From the NCBI RefSeq assembly GCF_002115785.1, contig NZ_JFJY01000009.1, positions 124,001 through 188,000 of the forward strand: DNA of 64,000 bases, given 5' to 3'. The position numbers and the translations under genes were made by a program. The notes below the pieces were generated by a model. That model worked only from the letters and a program-made list of their open reading frames with translations. It made no database searches and was not told the DNA's origin. Shown here one piece after another: positions 1 through 9,786 of this stretch (positions are counted from its first letter, which is position 1; every line of letters begins with the position of its first letter). Source of the DNA: Thalassospira sp. MCCC 1A03138 (GTDB taxonomy: Bacteria > Pseudomonadota > Alphaproteobacteria > Rhodospirillales > Thalassospiraceae).

Positions 1-1317
1 CGCATCGCGCTGCTTGCGGAACGCATCAATCTGCCGGGCATATGCCGGATCGGGGGCCAGATTGCGCAACTCGTCCGGATCGGTTTCAAGATCGAAAAGC
101 TGTTCGGGATCGAGTTCGCAATGAACGTATTTCCAGCGCCCGTCGCGAATGCAGACCAGCGGGGCGTTTGATCCCTCGGCGGCGTATTCCATCAGGACGG
201 GTTCGCTGCGCCGGGTCCCGGAAAAACCGGGCACGAGGCTGATTCCATCGGTCCAGGGCATGACATCGTCAAGCGAGATACCGGCCAGTTCGGCAAGGGT
301 CGGCGTGACATCAAGGGTCGATACCGGATCGGTGTAGCTGCCCGGTGTGATATTCGGCCCCGCCATCATCAACGGCACACGTGCCGAGCCTTCGAAGAAG
401 CTCATTTTAAACCACAGGCCGCGATCACCCAGCATATCGCCATGATCGGACAGGAACAGAATGATGGTGTTATCCACCTGCCGGGTGCGTTCGAGCACAT
501 CGATGATGTCGCCAATCTTGTCATCGATATAGGAAATATTGGCGAAATAGGCGCGACGCGACCGGCGGATATTGTCATCGGTAATGTCAAAGGCGGTATG
601 GTCGCACGCCGCCATCAGGCGTTTTGAATGGGCATCCTGTTCATCAAACGGGATCGCCGAAACGGAGGGTTCCAGCCCCGGGCAGTCTTCGTAAAGGTCC
701 CAGAATTTCCTGCGCGCGACGTAAGGATCATGGGGATGGGTGAAGCTGACGGTCAGGCACCATGGGCGGTCATCCTTGCCCCGGGCCAGGTCATACAGCT
801 TGTGGGTGGCGTGATAGGCGACCTCGTCATCATATTCCATCTGGTTGGAAATCTCGCCCACGCCGGCCCCGGTAACGGAACCCAGATTATGATACCACCA
901 GTCGATGCGTTCGCCCGGCTTGCGATAATCGGGCGTCCAACCGAAATCGGCGGGATAAATATCGGTGGTCAGACGTTCTTCGAAGCCATGCAACTGATCG
1001 GGGCCGACAAAATGCATCTTGCCCGACAGGCAGGTGTGATATCCCGCGCGGCGCAAATGATGGGCGTAGGTCGGAATGTCGGAACAGAATTCGGCCGCGT
1101 TGTCATAGACCCGGGTGCGGCTGGGCAATTGACCGGCCATGAAGGATGCCCGCCCCGGCGCACAAAGCGGGGATGCAGTATAGCAATTGCGAAACCGCGC
1201 AGATCGGGCCGCAAGGGAGGAAAGATGCGGGGTATGAAGGAATTCAGCCGGGCCATCGGGGAAAAGCGTTCCGTTTAGCTGGTCGGCCATCACGATAAGG
1301 ATATTCGGGCGTTTCAT
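1..1317 (-). CDS. betC: choline-sulfatase (3' end cut by window edge)
   Basis: Hydrolyses choline-O-sulfate to choline and sulfate, feeding glycine betaine synthesis. The frame stays open for 439 codons from the ATG at 1317 to the window edge, so the C-terminus is missing. The N-terminus (RPNILIVMADQLNGT) is typical of choline-sulfatases. The sulfatase signature CAPGR places the formylglycine cysteine at about residue 52, and LSDHGDMLG supplies metal ligands further on. The opposite strand of this stretch also carries an open frame, which is a shadow. A choline-sulfate-type LysR regulator is divergently transcribed 222 bases away, which supports the assignment. Family membership is very likely; the end of the protein cannot be judged. 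Confidence 0.95.
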   Translation of the reverse strand, partial: MKRPNILIVMADQLNGTLFPDGPAEFLHTPHLSSLAARSARFRNCYTASPLCAPGRASFMAGQLPSRTRVYDNAAEFCSDIPTYAHHLRRAGYHTCLSGKMHFVGPDQLHGFEERLTTDIYPADFGWTPDYRKPGERIDWWYHNLGSVTGAGVGEISNQMEYDDEVAYHATHKLYDLARGKDDRPWCLTVSFTHPHDPYVARRKFWDLYEDCPGLEPSVSAIPFDEQDAHSKRLMAACDHTAFDITDDNIRRSRRAYFANISYIDDKIGDIIDVLERTRQVDNTIILFLSDHGDMLGDRGLWFKMSFFEGSARVPLMMAGPNITPGSYTDPVSTLDVTPTLAELAGISLDDVMPWTDGISLVPGFSGTRRSEPVLMEYAAEGSNAPLVCIRDGRWKYVHCELDPEQLFDLETDPDELRNLAPDPAYARQIDAFRKQRDA

Positions 1318-1539
1318 TTTATGTACTGCTTTTTAGCGGGTATCACGCGGAAAGAACGGACAGAGCCAGTCGGATAGATCGGGCACCGCAAAACGGCGCG
1401 CGATGGAAAGAAAGTGGTGCGACATATTGGCGAAGCTCCCCTTATTCTTTTTGATGCTGATCTGATATGCTCCATTAAATTCACAAATCGATCCATGGCG
1501 AAAGCCGGTGTTTTTTAATCAATATTATAAAGATTCTTT
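1318..1539. promoter_or_regulatory. divergent promoter region betC / LysR regulator
   Basis: This is a 222-base gap between two divergent starts, AT-rich near the regulator start. It should contain both promoters and the LysR binding site. I could not single out a convincing T-N11-A box, so this is inferred from gene arrangement only. Confidence 0.4.
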
Positions 1540-2427
1540 ATGCTTCAGCGACATCTTGACCTTGGATGGCTTCGGACTTTTGACGCGGTTGGCAGACTGG
1601 GCAGCCTGACACGCGCCGCACAGGAACTTGGCCTGACACAGCCCGCCGTGACCTATCAGATCCGGCGGGTGGAGGAGCAGCTTGGCCTATCGCTTTTTCA
1701 CCGATCACAGGGCGGCAGCCGGTTGACCGAAGCGGGCGAGGTTCTGTTTCGGGCCGTGCGGGCAAGTGTGGAACGCATCGATGACGCGGCACAGGAAACG
1801 TTGCGCAAGGAGCGCGATCCGGCGATCCGGATTTTTACCGATTATGGTTTTGCCGCCTTCTGGCTGATGCCGCGCGTGGCGGATTTCCGCCGCCTGCATC
1901 CCAAGGCCGAAGTGCATATCGTGGCGTCGCAAAGTCTTGAGGACGAACTAGAACGTGATACCGATGCGGCGATGGTGTTCGGCGCCATGGGCGATTTTCC
2001 GCCAAGCGCACGGCTTCTGATCCCCGAACGCGTGGTGCCGGTCTGTGCACCCGGTTTCCTTGAACGATATGGCCCGTTCGACGATCCGGCGCAGTTTGCC
2101 AATGTGCCGTTGCTGCATCTTGAAACCTCGGAAAAAGCCCGCTGGCTAACATGGGCGACGTGGCTGTCAGCACATGGGGTTGCTCGCGAACCCGCGCAGG
2201 GCGATCTGGGCCTGAACACATACGGCTTTGTCATTCAGGCAGCCCTTGCCGAACAGGGACTGGCACTGGGCTGGATCGGGCTTGTCGATCATCATCTGGC
2301 GCAGGGCAGCCTGATACAGGTAGGCCCCGAAATCAGCCGCCATGATCGGGGATACTGGCTGGTGCCAAGCCCGTCGGCCCACGGCACAACCGCCGCCCTT
2401 TTGGATTGGCTGATCAACGAAACCTGA
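1540..2427 (+). CDS. LysR-family regulator, choline-sulfate utilisation type
   Basis: A 295-residue LysR-type transcriptional regulator. The N-terminal winged helix-turn-helix lies at about residues 8-67 (SLTRAAQELGLTQPAVTYQI), followed by a LysR substrate-binding domain from about residue 90. The DLGWLRTFDAVGRLGSLTRAA opening resembles regulators found beside betC in proteobacteria, and the gene is divergent from betC here. It probably senses choline-sulfate or a product and controls betC, as LysR proteins usually do with divergent neighbours. That role is inferred. The ATG at 1540 is the only good start; its upstream ribosome site is poor. Confidence 0.85.
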   Translation: MLQRHLDLGWLRTFDAVGRLGSLTRAAQELGLTQPAVTYQIRRVEEQLGLSLFHRSQGGSRLTEAGEVLFRAVRASVERIDDAAQETLRKERDPAIRIFTDYGFAAFWLMPRVADFRRLHPKAEVHIVASQSLEDELERDTDAAMVFGAMGDFPPSARLLIPERVVPVCAPGFLERYGPFDDPAQFANVPLLHLETSEKARWLTWATWLSAHGVAREPAQGDLGLNTYGFVIQAALAEQGLALGWIGLVDHHLAQGSLIQVGPEISRHDRGYWLVPSPSAHGTTAALLDWLINET

Positions 2428-2543
2428 GGCGCTGACATGCCGATTGAAAAGCGCCCCTTAAATCTAATACTTTTGGATAGTTTTTTACTTTCTCCTGCGG
2501 TAAAACAGAAAGCACATAAGAATAAATGTGAATGAGGAACGTC

Positions 2544-3461
2544 ATGCGGATCATGCAATCTGTGATGACAATCGCCGCGTCGCTTATGCTTTTCACCACC
2601 AGCGCCAGTACGGCGCCCCTGAAGCAGGACCGGATCATCCGAATACCGGTGAGGCAGGCGGATATTGATGGCGTGGAAGCATGCATTCGCAGTCAATCTG
2701 ATGATTGCCGAAAATGCCGCGAAAACAATCAATCGAACCTTTCGCTGATGAACTATACCCTGCTGCGCGAAGCCATGCATGCGGGCGGTATCGAGGCCGA
2801 CATCCAGCCGGTCATATCGCCCAATTCCGAGCGCAGCCGGAAAATGATTGCATCGGGGATGGCCGACATCAAAACAGACTGGGCCTTCAACATTTCCGGA
2901 AATGGCGACCTGCTTGAGACGGAGCCATTTTTAATGGCAGGGGAGATCGAGAAAGGCCTTTATGTTCCGCGTGGGTTTATGGATGGTCATGCAGATAACG
3001 CCCTGCCAGATATTCACACACTCCGGGCGGTGGGCATCCGCAACTGGCGGCTGGACTGGCAGGTTCTTGAAAGTCTGCCCCCGGCCAGCCTGACCAACGC
3101 AGCGACAATCAAACAGGTGTTTTCGATCATAAATGCCGGGCGTGCCGATTTCACATTGCTTGAATTTTCATCCCGACCGGATATGGGCAGGGAAGTCGAT
3201 GGCATATGGCTTTACCCCATTCCCGGTATCAAGATATCCCTGCCCGAAACGCAGCATTTCATGGTTTCGCAAAAACTGAAAGATGCCGGCAGGGTGGTCG
3301 AGGCCCTGAACCGCGGCATCAAAACTTTGCGCGACAACGGCTTCATACGTCTTTGCCTGATGAATTACGGCGTCACCCGTCCCGATGTTCAGGACTGGCA
3401 CACATTGAACGCGACAGCAGAATCGGTCGATAAGGATCATCCGACCGTTTCATCACAGTGA
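2544..3461 (+). CDS. secreted solute-binding-protein-like protein (SBP_bac_3 type)
   Basis: A 305-residue protein with a hydrophobic N-terminal signal segment ending near TSASTA, so probably periplasmic. The body resembles bacterial extracellular solute-binding family 3 proteins, with a ligand-binding fold and a late segment on retrieval of bound ligand (ALNRGIKTLRDNGFI). Two cysteine-rich stretches soon after the signal (EACIRS, CRKC) are unusual. I start it at 2544 because AGGA lies 5 bases upstream; an ATG at 2532 is in frame but lacks a ribosome site. No ABC permease is adjacent, so it may act as a stand-alone binding or sensory protein. The ligand is unknown. Confidence 0.7.
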   Translation: MRIMQSVMTIAASLMLFTTSASTAPLKQDRIIRIPVRQADIDGVEACIRSQSDDCRKCRENNQSNLSLMNYTLLREAMHAGGIEADIQPVISPNSERSRKMIASGMADIKTDWAFNISGNGDLLETEPFLMAGEIEKGLYVPRGFMDGHADNALPDIHTLRAVGIRNWRLDWQVLESLPPASLTNAATIKQVFSIINAGRADFTLLEFSSRPDMGREVDGIWLYPIPGIKISLPETQHFMVSQKLKDAGRVVEALNRGIKTLRDNGFIRLCLMNYGVTRPDVQDWHTLNATAESVDKDHPTVSSQ

Positions 3462-3475
3462 CAAGCCCCTCGGGC

Positions 3476-4366
3476 TTAAGGCCAGTTGGCCTCGGGCGGC
3501 AGGGACATCAGGATCGCCTCGGTATTGCCGCCGGTCATGAGACCAAAGCGCGTGCCGCGATCATGGAGCAGGTTGAATTCGACATAGCGTCCGCGCTTGA
3601 TCAATTGGGCGCGGCGTTCGTCATCAGACCAGGGTTTGTTGTAATGGCGTTTGACCAGTTCGGGATAGATATCGCGAAAGGCGCGCCCGACATCCTGTGT
3701 GAAGGCAAAATCCGCATCCCAGTCGGCATCAAGATAATCATAGAAAATCCCGCCCACTCCGCGCGGTTCGTTGCGGTGCGGCAGGAAGAAATATTCATCG
3801 CACCATTTTTTGAACCGGTCGTAATAATCATCGCCATGCGCGTCACAGGCGGCCTTTAAGGCGCCGTGAAAATCGGCGGTGTCGGCATCCTTGGGGAAAA
3901 CCGGGGTCAGGTCGGCCCCACCGCCAAACCACGCCTTGGTGGTAACGATATGACGGGTATTCATATGCACCGCCGGGACATGGGGCGAACAGGGATGGGC
4001 CACCAGTGAAATGCCCGCCGCCCAGAAATTCGGGTTTTCGGCCGCACCGGGGATTTCAGCGCGGAATTTTTCGGAAAATTCGCCATATACGGTCGAGATA
4101 TTGACGCCTACCTTTTCAAAAACGCGGCCCTTCATGACCGACATTTCACCGCCGCCCTGCCCTTCGCCATTCTGATCTTTGCCGCGTTCCCAGCTTTTGC
4201 GTTCAAACCGCCCGGCGGGACGATCGGCAAGCGGTCCGGCATAGCTGTCTTCAAGCGCCTCGAAGCTGGCACAGATTTCGTCACGCAACTGGCGGAACCA
4301 GTTCCGCGCCGTTTCCTTGTGCCCTTCGATCTTTTGGGCGATCAGATCGTTATCGGTGCTGGTCAT
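3476..4366 (-). CDS. hemF: oxygen-dependent coproporphyrinogen-III oxidase
   Basis: Aerobic oxidative decarboxylation of coproporphyrinogen III to protoporphyrinogen IX in haem synthesis; cytoplasmic. The 296-residue length is normal for HemF. Recognisable blocks include [19 protein letters not shown], the [15 protein letters not shown] stretch, [10 protein letters not shown], and the C-terminal [18 protein letters not shown]. The gene is downstream of trmL and its start overlaps the trmL end by 17 bases, so the two are likely co-transcribed. It lies next to the bc1 genes on the other strand, which fits haem demand but may be coincidental. Confidence 0.97.
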   Translation of the reverse strand: MTSTDNDLIAQKIEGHKETARNWFRQLRDEICASFEALEDSYAGPLADRPAGRFERKSWERGKDQNGEGQGGGEMSVMKGRVFEKVGVNISTVYGEFSEKFRAEIPGAAENPNFWAAGISLVAHPCSPHVPAVHMNTRHIVTTKAWFGGGADLTPVFPKDADTADFHGALKAACDAHGDDYYDRFKKWCDEYFFLPHRNEPRGVGGIFYDYLDADWDADFAFTQDVGRAFRDIYPELVKRHYNKPWSDDERRAQLIKRGRYVEFNLLHDRGTRFGLMTGGNTEAILMSLPPEANWP

Positions 4367-4835
4367 CGGGCCTCTCCGGAAAGCTGTTGGTTTGGCGCAG
4401 GGCTTCGCCCAGGGTCATGGCCGTTGCCATCGCGACGTTAAGCGACCGCATTCCGGGTTTGAGCGGAATAACGACGCGGGCATCGACATAATCATGCACC
4501 TGATCGGGTACGCCACTGCTTTCGGAGCCCAGCATCAGAATATCATCGGGTCGATAATCAAAATCGCAATAGGGCACCGCCCCCTTGGTCGTCAGCAATA
4601 CCAGACGTCCGGGAACGGTTCCATCATTACGCGCCTGCACAAAGCCGCGCCAATCGGCATGGCGTGTATAATCCGCAGCCCCCAGATAATCCATCCCCGC
4701 ACGCTTTAGCGCCGCCGAGGTCAGAAGGAAACCGCAAGGTTCGATAATGTCGACGGTAACCCCGAGACATGCCGCCATGCGCAGGATTGTGCCGGTGTTT
4801 TGGGGAATGTCGGGTTCGAACAGACAGATTCTCAT
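4350..4835 (-). CDS. trmL: tRNA (cytidine(34)-2'-O)-methyltransferase
   Basis: A SPOUT-class methyltransferase that 2'-O-methylates the wobble base of tRNA-Leu isoacceptors, using S-adenosylmethionine. The 161-residue protein opens with [21 protein letters not shown], the standard TrmL N-terminus. It ends with the SPOUT knot blocks ([16 protein letters not shown] and [20 protein letters not shown]). It is first in a two-gene unit with hemF, overlapping it by 17 bases. Length and motifs are intact, so this is a confident call. Confidence 0.96.
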   Translation of the reverse strand: MRICLFEPDIPQNTGTILRMAACLGVTVDIIEPCGFLLTSAALKRAGMDYLGAADYTRHADWRGFVQARNDGTVPGRLVLLTTKGAVPYCDFDYRPDDILMLGSESSGVPDQVHDYVDARVVIPLKPGMRSLNVAMATAMTLGEALRQTNSFPERPDDQHR

Positions 4836-5229
4836 AAAGCTCTATAGACTCGTAACATTTTCGACCTGAAATCCGGACGCAAAACCTTACAAAATTACGC
4901 CGATATATCGCCATTAGACTTATTTGGAATAAGGCGAAAGATGGATATAACCACTTGGTTGCAAATACGCCAGTCTGTTAGAAAACGCTACGTTCGCTTC
5001 GATTGTGCAGCGCAAAACCAAATAGGCAAATCGAATGCGAACAATTTGCAACTCCAAGTTCCCCTTAACAAACCCCCTTTTTGTTAGTATACGAACCCGG
5101 TTTCAGGCCTGAAGGCTTTGGGGCAAAAGCATTGTTTGATTTCCATCAATGGAAATTAAAGGTCTTTGCCCTAAGTGTGCAGTTGGGCATTCCGCATGCC
5201 TGTTTTGGGGGCAGAAAGAGGAATACATT
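4836..5229. other. 394-base intergenic region between trmL and petA
   Basis: No gene is visible. It must hold the divergent promoters of trmL-hemF and petABC. It contains a long interrupted inverted repeat (4992-5042), listed separately, and a short perfect palindrome TTCAGGCCTGAA at 5101-5112. A TTAACAAA...TTTGTTAG repeat sits near 5067-5087. A reading frame from 5149 runs into petA but is only an upstream extension without a ribosome site. Confidence 0.5.
4992..5042. repeat. interrupted inverted repeat upstream of petABC
   Basis: The arm GTTCGCTTCGATT at 4992-5004 is matched by AATCGAATGCGAAC at 5029-5042. The pairing is 13 bases with a single unpaired T in the right arm and a 24-base loop. 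No T-run follows, so it is not a typical terminator. It could be a regulator-binding site or an mRNA structure. Confidence 0.6.
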
Positions 5230-5781
5230 ATGTCGCAAACGGTGCAATCATCCGGGGACCACACTCCGGACGAGAACCGCAGGGATTTTCTGACCCTGGC
5301 GACCACGGCAGTCGGTGTTGTTGGCACCGGCATGGCGCTGTGGCCGTTCGTGGACAGCATGAACCCGTCCAAGGACGTTCTTGCGCTGGCCTCGGTCGAA
5401 GTTAACCTGTCAAATATTCCGGTCGGTCAGGCCGTCAAGGTCATGTGGCGCGGTAAACCCGTATTCATCCGCCACCGTACCGAACGTGAAATCAATGAAG
5501 CCGAAGAGGTTTCCTTGAACGAGCTGGTCGATCCGCAATCCGATGAAGCCCGTGTCCAGAAAAAGGAATGGCTGATCGTGGTCGGTGTCTGCACCCATCT
5601 GGGTTGCATTCCGATGGGCACGGCAACCGGTGAGACACGCGGTGATTATGACGGATGGTATTGTCCGTGCCACGGGTCGCACTACGACACGTCCGGTCGT
5701 ATCCGCAAAGGTCCGGCACCGCTGAACCTTGTCGTGCCGACCTACACCTTCCTCACCGACACGTCGGTTCAGATCGGCTAA
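5230..5781 (+). CDS. petA: ubiquinol-cytochrome c reductase Rieske iron-sulfur subunit
   Basis: The Rieske [2Fe-2S] subunit of the bc1 complex, which accepts an electron from ubiquinol. 183 residues. A twin-arginine-like RRDFLTLAT motif precedes the single membrane anchor at about residues 20-42, as in Rieske proteins exported by Tat. The cluster ligands are in CTHLGCIP and [10 protein letters not shown] start at 5230, where AGAGG sits just upstream; the longer in-frame start at 5149 would add 27 residues ahead of the normal N-terminus. petB follows 11 bases later. Confidence 0.97.
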   Translation: MSQTVQSSGDHTPDENRRDFLTLATTAVGVVGTGMALWPFVDSMNPSKDVLALASVEVNLSNIPVGQAVKVMWRGKPVFIRHRTEREINEAEEVSLNELVDPQSDEARVQKKEWLIVVGVCTHLGCIPMGTATGETRGDYDGWYCPCHGSHYDTSGRIRKGPAPLNLVVPTYTFLTDTSVQIG

Positions 5782-5792
5782 GGAGCAGGTAG

Positions 5793-7061
5793 ATGAGTGC
5801 ACCCGTTTGGAATAACAAGGTAGTGAAATGGGTCGATGACCGTCTTCCGGTCTTCTCCATGTTGCATCACTCCGCTTATGAATATCCGACCCCGAAAAAC
5901 CTGTCCTATATGTGGAACTTCGGTTCGCTGGCCGGTTTTGTTCTGGTGACGATGATTCTCTCCGGGATTTTCCTGGTGATGAACTATACCCCGCATGCCG
6001 ATATGGCGTTCTGGTCGGTCGAGCGCATCATGCGTGATGTGAACTATGGCTGGCTGATCCGCTATATCCATATGAACGGCGCATCGATGTTCTTCATCTG
6101 CGTCTATATCCATATTTTCCGTGGCCTGTATTACGGGTCTTACAAAGCACCGCGTGAAATGCTGTGGTGGATCGGTATCCTGATCCTTCTGGCGATGATG
6201 GCGACCGCGTTCATGGGCTATGTCCTGCCGTGGGGCCAGATGTCATTCTGGGGGGCGACGGTTATTACCAACCTGTTCTCGGCCTTCCCGATCATTGGCG
6301 ATCCGTTGGTGACATGGCTTTGGGGCGGCTTCTCGGTTGATAACCCGACGCTCAACCGGTTCTTCTCGCTGCATTACCTGATGCCGTTCGTGATCCTTGG
6401 CCTTGTGGTCCTGCATGTCTGGGCCCTGCACACCGTACGGTCGAACAACCCGACCGGCGTTGAAATCAAGACACCACAGGATGCGATCGCATTCCACCCG
6501 TACTATACGATCAAGGATCTGTTCGGTATGGGCGTGTTCCTGATCTTCTTCCTGTTCTTCGTGTTCTTTGCACCGGACTTCTTTGGCGAGCCGGATAACT
6601 ATATCCCGGCAAACCCGCTGGTGACCCCGCCGCATATCGTGCCGGAATGGTACTTCCTGCCGTTCTATGCGATCCTGCGATCGATCGACTTCACGGTGTT
6701 TGGCATTCCGGCAAAGCTGCTTGGCGTGCTTGCGATGTTTGCATCCATCATCGTTCTGTTCGTCATTCCGTGGCTTGATACCTCGAAGGTGCGCAGCTCA
6801 AAGTTCCGCCCGGTTTACAAGTGGTTCTTCCTGATCCTGTTCATTGACTGCTTTATCCTTGGATATTGCGGCAAGAAGGCCCCGGATGACTACTTCATGG
6901 GGATCGAAGGGCTTAAAGTGATCACCGTTGGCCAGCTGGCAACGCTTTACTACTTCGCGCATTTCCTTCTGGTGATGCCGATTGTGGGCAAACTGGAACG
7001 GCCTAAACCGCTTCCGGCCAGCATCAGCGAATCCGTACTCAAGGGAGGCGCAAATGCGTAA
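5793..7061 (+). CDS. petB: cytochrome b of the bc1 complex
   Basis: Membrane subunit carrying the two b-type haems and the quinol/quinone sites. The 422 residues match a full-length proteobacterial cytochrome b with eight membrane helices. Recognisable blocks are the N-terminal [39 protein letters not shown] (Qo-site region), the PEWY motif in [13 protein letters not shown], and histidines in the second and fourth helices ([31 protein letters not shown]). It overlaps the petC start by 8 bases, so translation is probably coupled. Confidence 0.98.
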   Translation: MSAPVWNNKVVKWVDDRLPVFSMLHHSAYEYPTPKNLSYMWNFGSLAGFVLVTMILSGIFLVMNYTPHADMAFWSVERIMRDVNYGWLIRYIHMNGASMFFICVYIHIFRGLYYGSYKAPREMLWWIGILILLAMMATAFMGYVLPWGQMSFWGATVITNLFSAFPIIGDPLVTWLWGGFSVDNPTLNRFFSLHYLMPFVILGLVVLHVWALHTVRSNNPTGVEIKTPQDAIAFHPYYTIKDLFGMGVFLIFFLFFVFFAPDFFGEPDNYIPANPLVTPPHIVPEWYFLPFYAILRSIDFTVFGIPAKLLGVLAMFASIIVLFVIPWLDTSKVRSSKFRPVYKWFFLILFIDCFILGYCGKKAPDDYFMGIEGLKVITVGQLATLYYFAHFLLVMPIVGKLERPKPLPASISESVLKGGANA

Positions 7062-7830
7062 GTTTGCATTGACCGCCATTGCTGCGGCATTCGCACTATC
7101 CGCCTTTGCCGGCACTTCGGCAAAGGCCGCAGGCAACGCTCCGGTTCCGGAAGCACAGGAATGGAGCTGGCAGGGGCTTTTTGGCACCTATGACCGTGCG
7201 CAGCTTCAGCGTGGTTTCCAAGTCTATAAAGGCATCTGTGCCGGTTGCCACAGCCTTCGTTTCATTGCGTTCCGTAATCTGGAAGGCATTGGTTTCAACG
7301 AAGACCAGATCAAGGCAATTGCAGCGGAATACGATATTGAAGACGGCCCGAACGATGATGGTGACATGTTCACCCGTCCGGGTATTGCGTCGGATTATTT
7401 CCCGTCACCCTTCCCAAATGACAAGGCAGCCGCTGCGTCAAACGGGGGTGCGATTCCGCCTGATCTGTCATTGATGGCGAAGGCACGCCTGCATGGGCCG
7501 GATTATGTTTTTGCCCTGCTGACCGGTTACGAGGAAGAAGCACCTGAGGGCTTCGACCTTGCGGAAGGCAAGTATTACAACCACTACTTCCCGGGTCATC
7601 AGATTTCGATGGCACCGCCGCTTTATGATGAAGCGGTCGAGTACACCGATGGCACCCCGATGACCATGGAACAGCACGCGCATGACGTGGTTGCGTTCCT
7701 GAACTGGACGGCACAGCCGGAACTTGAAGCCCGCAAATCAATGGGTATGAAAGTTCTGCTGTTCCTGATCGTTCTGACCGCGATGCTCTATGCGGTGAAA
7801 CGCAAAATCTGGCGCGATATCGAACATTAA
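7054..7830 (+). CDS. petC: cytochrome c1 of the bc1 complex
   Basis: Haem c subunit passing electrons from the Rieske protein to soluble cytochrome c. 258 residues. It begins with a cleavable signal peptide ([20 protein letters not shown]...AKA), then the haem attachment motif CAGCH near residue 60. A C-terminal anchor helix ([15 protein letters not shown]) ends in positive charges. I use the ATG at 7054, preceded by GGGAGG inside petB; a longer in-frame start would abolish the signal peptide. Last gene of petABC, followed by a strong terminator. Confidence 0.97.
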   Translation: MRKFALTAIAAAFALSAFAGTSAKAAGNAPVPEAQEWSWQGLFGTYDRAQLQRGFQVYKGICAGCHSLRFIAFRNLEGIGFNEDQIKAIAAEYDIEDGPNDDGDMFTRPGIASDYFPSPFPNDKAAAASNGGAIPPDLSLMAKARLHGPDYVFALLTGYEEEAPEGFDLAEGKYYNHYFPGHQISMAPPLYDEAVEYTDGTPMTMEQHAHDVVAFLNWTAQPELEARKSMGMKVLLFLIVLTAMLYAVKRKIWRDIEH

Positions 7831-7857
7831 GCGTTCGCGATATCGCCAAAAATCAAA

Positions 7858-7886
7858 GGCCGCCGGGAAACCGGCGGCCTTATTTG
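7858..7886. terminator. rho-independent terminator after petC, probably bidirectional
   Basis: GGCCGCCGG at 7858-7866 pairs perfectly with CCGGCGGCC at 7871-7879 around a GAAA tetraloop, followed by TTATTTG. The other side is A-rich, so it may also stop the convergent methyltransferase gene. Confidence 0.9.
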
Positions 7887-7930
7887 TTGGCGCATCGCAA
7901 AGCGTCGTCGCACGAAACTGCCGCCTGTGA

Positions 7931-8764
7931 TCAGGATTTGGGGTTGGCGGGCAGAGGTTCGGCACAGGTCAACGCGGTTTCGCACTCAATGTCAGCGTGA
8001 TTTCCGCTGGAATGGTTGCCACTCGAATGATTACCGTCCGCCGGGCGCAGGGGCGGAACAGTCACAGGGATATGTACCAGCCTGCGTTTGCGCGCCGGGG
8101 TGCCGGTGCTGGCGTAAAGCTGTTTGCCGGCTTCGACAATCGAAACCCCCGCAAAGGCCTTGAACAGACGTGATCCGACATTTTCGAATGCCTGCGACCA
8201 GCGTAGCAGAAACCGGCTTTGGGTCGGGGGCAGGAAAAGGGCGCGGCTGTGCTGCACGGGCAGGAACATGTTTTCGCGCATCAGGTTCTGAAGCTGTGAC
8301 ACGCTATAGGGATGGCCAAAGCCAAAGGGCGTATTTTCCGACCAGGACCAGAGCGAGCTTCGGTTGGGTGTGACCACCACGATCCGGCCGTTGGGGGTCA
8401 ATACCCGCCAGCATTCGCGCATCAGGCGGCGCATAGAATCGGAATGTTCGACCAGATGCACCAGCAGGATGCGGTCGACCGAGCTATCGGGCAGCGGCAG
8501 CATGGTTTCTTCGGTCAGGGCGACATGATTGGGATCGCCCGCGGGCCACGGCACGCAGCCCTGCTGGCCGGGCATGAAGGCCAGCACACGTTCTGCCTCG
8601 CCCATGAAGGGACGCAGATAGGGCGTGGCATAGCCAAAACCCAGCACGCGCATGCCCCGGACATCCGACCACATCACGCGCAAGCGGCGACGGATCAGGC
8701 GGCGAGCGGCCTGCCCGAGGCTTCCGGCATAAAAACGGTGAAGATCAACAACATCCTGACGCAT
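7931..8764 (-). CDS. class I SAM-dependent methyltransferase (Methyltransf_11 type)
   Basis: A 277-residue cytoplasmic protein. The Rossmann-type methyltransferase core is recognisable from GMRVLGFGYATPY (motif I position, here less glycine-rich than usual), LPLPDSSVDRILLVHLVEHS (motif for the acidic loop) and RECWRVLTPNGRIVVVTPN. The substrate is unknown. The tail carries a short repeat, GNHSS-GNHSS-GNHAD, followed by a low-complexity end. I start at 8764 (MRQDVVDLHRFYAG); a longer start at 8914 would overrun the gloB promoter region. It is divergent from gloB. Confidence 0.85.
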   Translation of the reverse strand: MRQDVVDLHRFYAGSLGQAARRLIRRRLRVMWSDVRGMRVLGFGYATPYLRPFMGEAERVLAFMPGQQGCVPWPAGDPNHVALTEETMLPLPDSSVDRILLVHLVEHSDSMRRLMRECWRVLTPNGRIVVVTPNRSSLWSWSENTPFGFGHPYSVSQLQNLMRENMFLPVQHSRALFLPPTQSRFLLRWSQAFENVGSRLFKAFAGVSIVEAGKQLYASTGTPARKRRLVHIPVTVPPLRPADGNHSSGNHSSGNHADIECETALTCAEPLPANPKS

Positions 8765-8934
8765 GAAAAGCAGCCTAGCATCGAGTGATACGGGCGGGAA
8801 CAAATTAATCGGCCCGGCCCGGGTGTTCCGGTTTTTGATTGAAGCGCAAAAACTTTGCATGATGCGTGATTGTTTTAAGAAGCCGCAAGCTGATAGGCTT
8901 GGCGCATATTCCATTCACACACGCGAGGTCGGCC

Positions 8935-9705
8935 ATGTCCGCAGGCGATGTCTTTGTCATTCCGTGCCTTTCCGATAATTACACCTATCTTGTGCGCTGC
9001 CATGAAACAGGAACAACCGCGATTGTCGATCCGGGCGAGGCCGACCCGGTGATAAGCGCGCTTGAAGATCGCGGCTGGTCGCTTGATATCGTGATCAATA
9101 CCCATCATCACAATGACCATATCGGCGGCAATGCAGAACTGATCACCAGATATGGCGCGAAACTGATTGGCCCCAAGGCCGAAACCATGCGCATTCCCGG
9201 CATGGATCAGACGGTCGCCGAGGGGGATGAGGTGACGATTGGTGCGCTTTCCGGGCAGGTCTTTGACGTGCCGGGCCATACCAGCGGCCATATTGCGTTT
9301 TATTTTCCGGCGGTATCGGCCCTGTTTTCCGGTGACAGCCTGTTTGCATTGGGTTGCGGGCGGTTGTTTGAAGGAACGCCAGCCCAGATGTGGCAGTCCC
9401 TGCAAAAATTTCGCAACCTTCCCGGCGAGACGCTGGTGTATTGCGGGCATGAATATACCCAGTCCAATGCCCGGTTTGCCGCAACGATTGAAACCGGCAA
9501 TGTGGCGCTTAAGGCGCGCTGTGCGGAAATTGACGATCTGCGCGCACGCGGCATCCCGACCATTCCATCACGCATGGACAAGGAACTGGCAACCAACCCG
9601 TTCCTGCGCGCCGATCATGCATCGGTTGCCAGCGACCTTGGCATGGAAGGCGCAACCGCCACCGAGATTTTTGCCGAAATCCGCGGGCGGAAGGATCAGT
9701 TCTGA
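8935..9705 (+). CDS. gloB: hydroxyacylglutathione hydrolase (glyoxalase II)
   Basis: Hydrolyses S-lactoylglutathione to lactate and glutathione in methylglyoxal detoxification. The 256-residue length is standard. Metallo-beta-lactamase fold with the dinuclear metal motif THHHNDH at residues 56-62, further ligands in PGHTSGH and FSGDSLF, and the C-terminal HAGH-domain signature (YCGHEYT...NARF...NPFLR). I start at 8935, with GAGG about 8 bases upstream; the 23-residue upstream extension is not typical of the family. Divergent from the methyltransferase and convergent with the manC-type gene. Confidence 0.96.
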   Translation: MSAGDVFVIPCLSDNYTYLVRCHETGTTAIVDPGEADPVISALEDRGWSLDIVINTHHHNDHIGGNAELITRYGAKLIGPKAETMRIPGMDQTVAEGDEVTIGALSGQVFDVPGHTSGHIAFYFPAVSALFSGDSLFALGCGRLFEGTPAQMWQSLQKFRNLPGETLVYCGHEYTQSNARFAATIETGNVALKARCAEIDDLRARGIPTIPSRMDKELATNPFLRADHASVASDLGMEGATATEIFAEIRGRKDQF

Positions 9706-9717
9706 TCATGGCATGAA

Positions 9718-9750
9718 GCAAGAAATTGCCGGCAGAAGGCAATTTCTTGC
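9718..9750. terminator. 13-bp hairpin between gloB and manC
   Basis: GCAAGAAATTGCC at 9718-9730 pairs perfectly with GGCAATTTCTTGC at 9738-9750, with a 7-base loop. The plus side lacks a T-run (TGCTGTC follows). It lies between convergent gene ends, so a terminator role for both is likely but not certain. Confidence 0.6.
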
Positions 9751-9786
9751 TGCTGTCATCATGCGATAAAAGGCTTTGCTCAGGAC

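Noticed and set aside
628..1278. 216-codon plus-strand open frame inside betC
   Set aside because: It is antisense to a clear choline-sulfatase with a signature motif, and the frame has no recognisable protein features or ribosome site.
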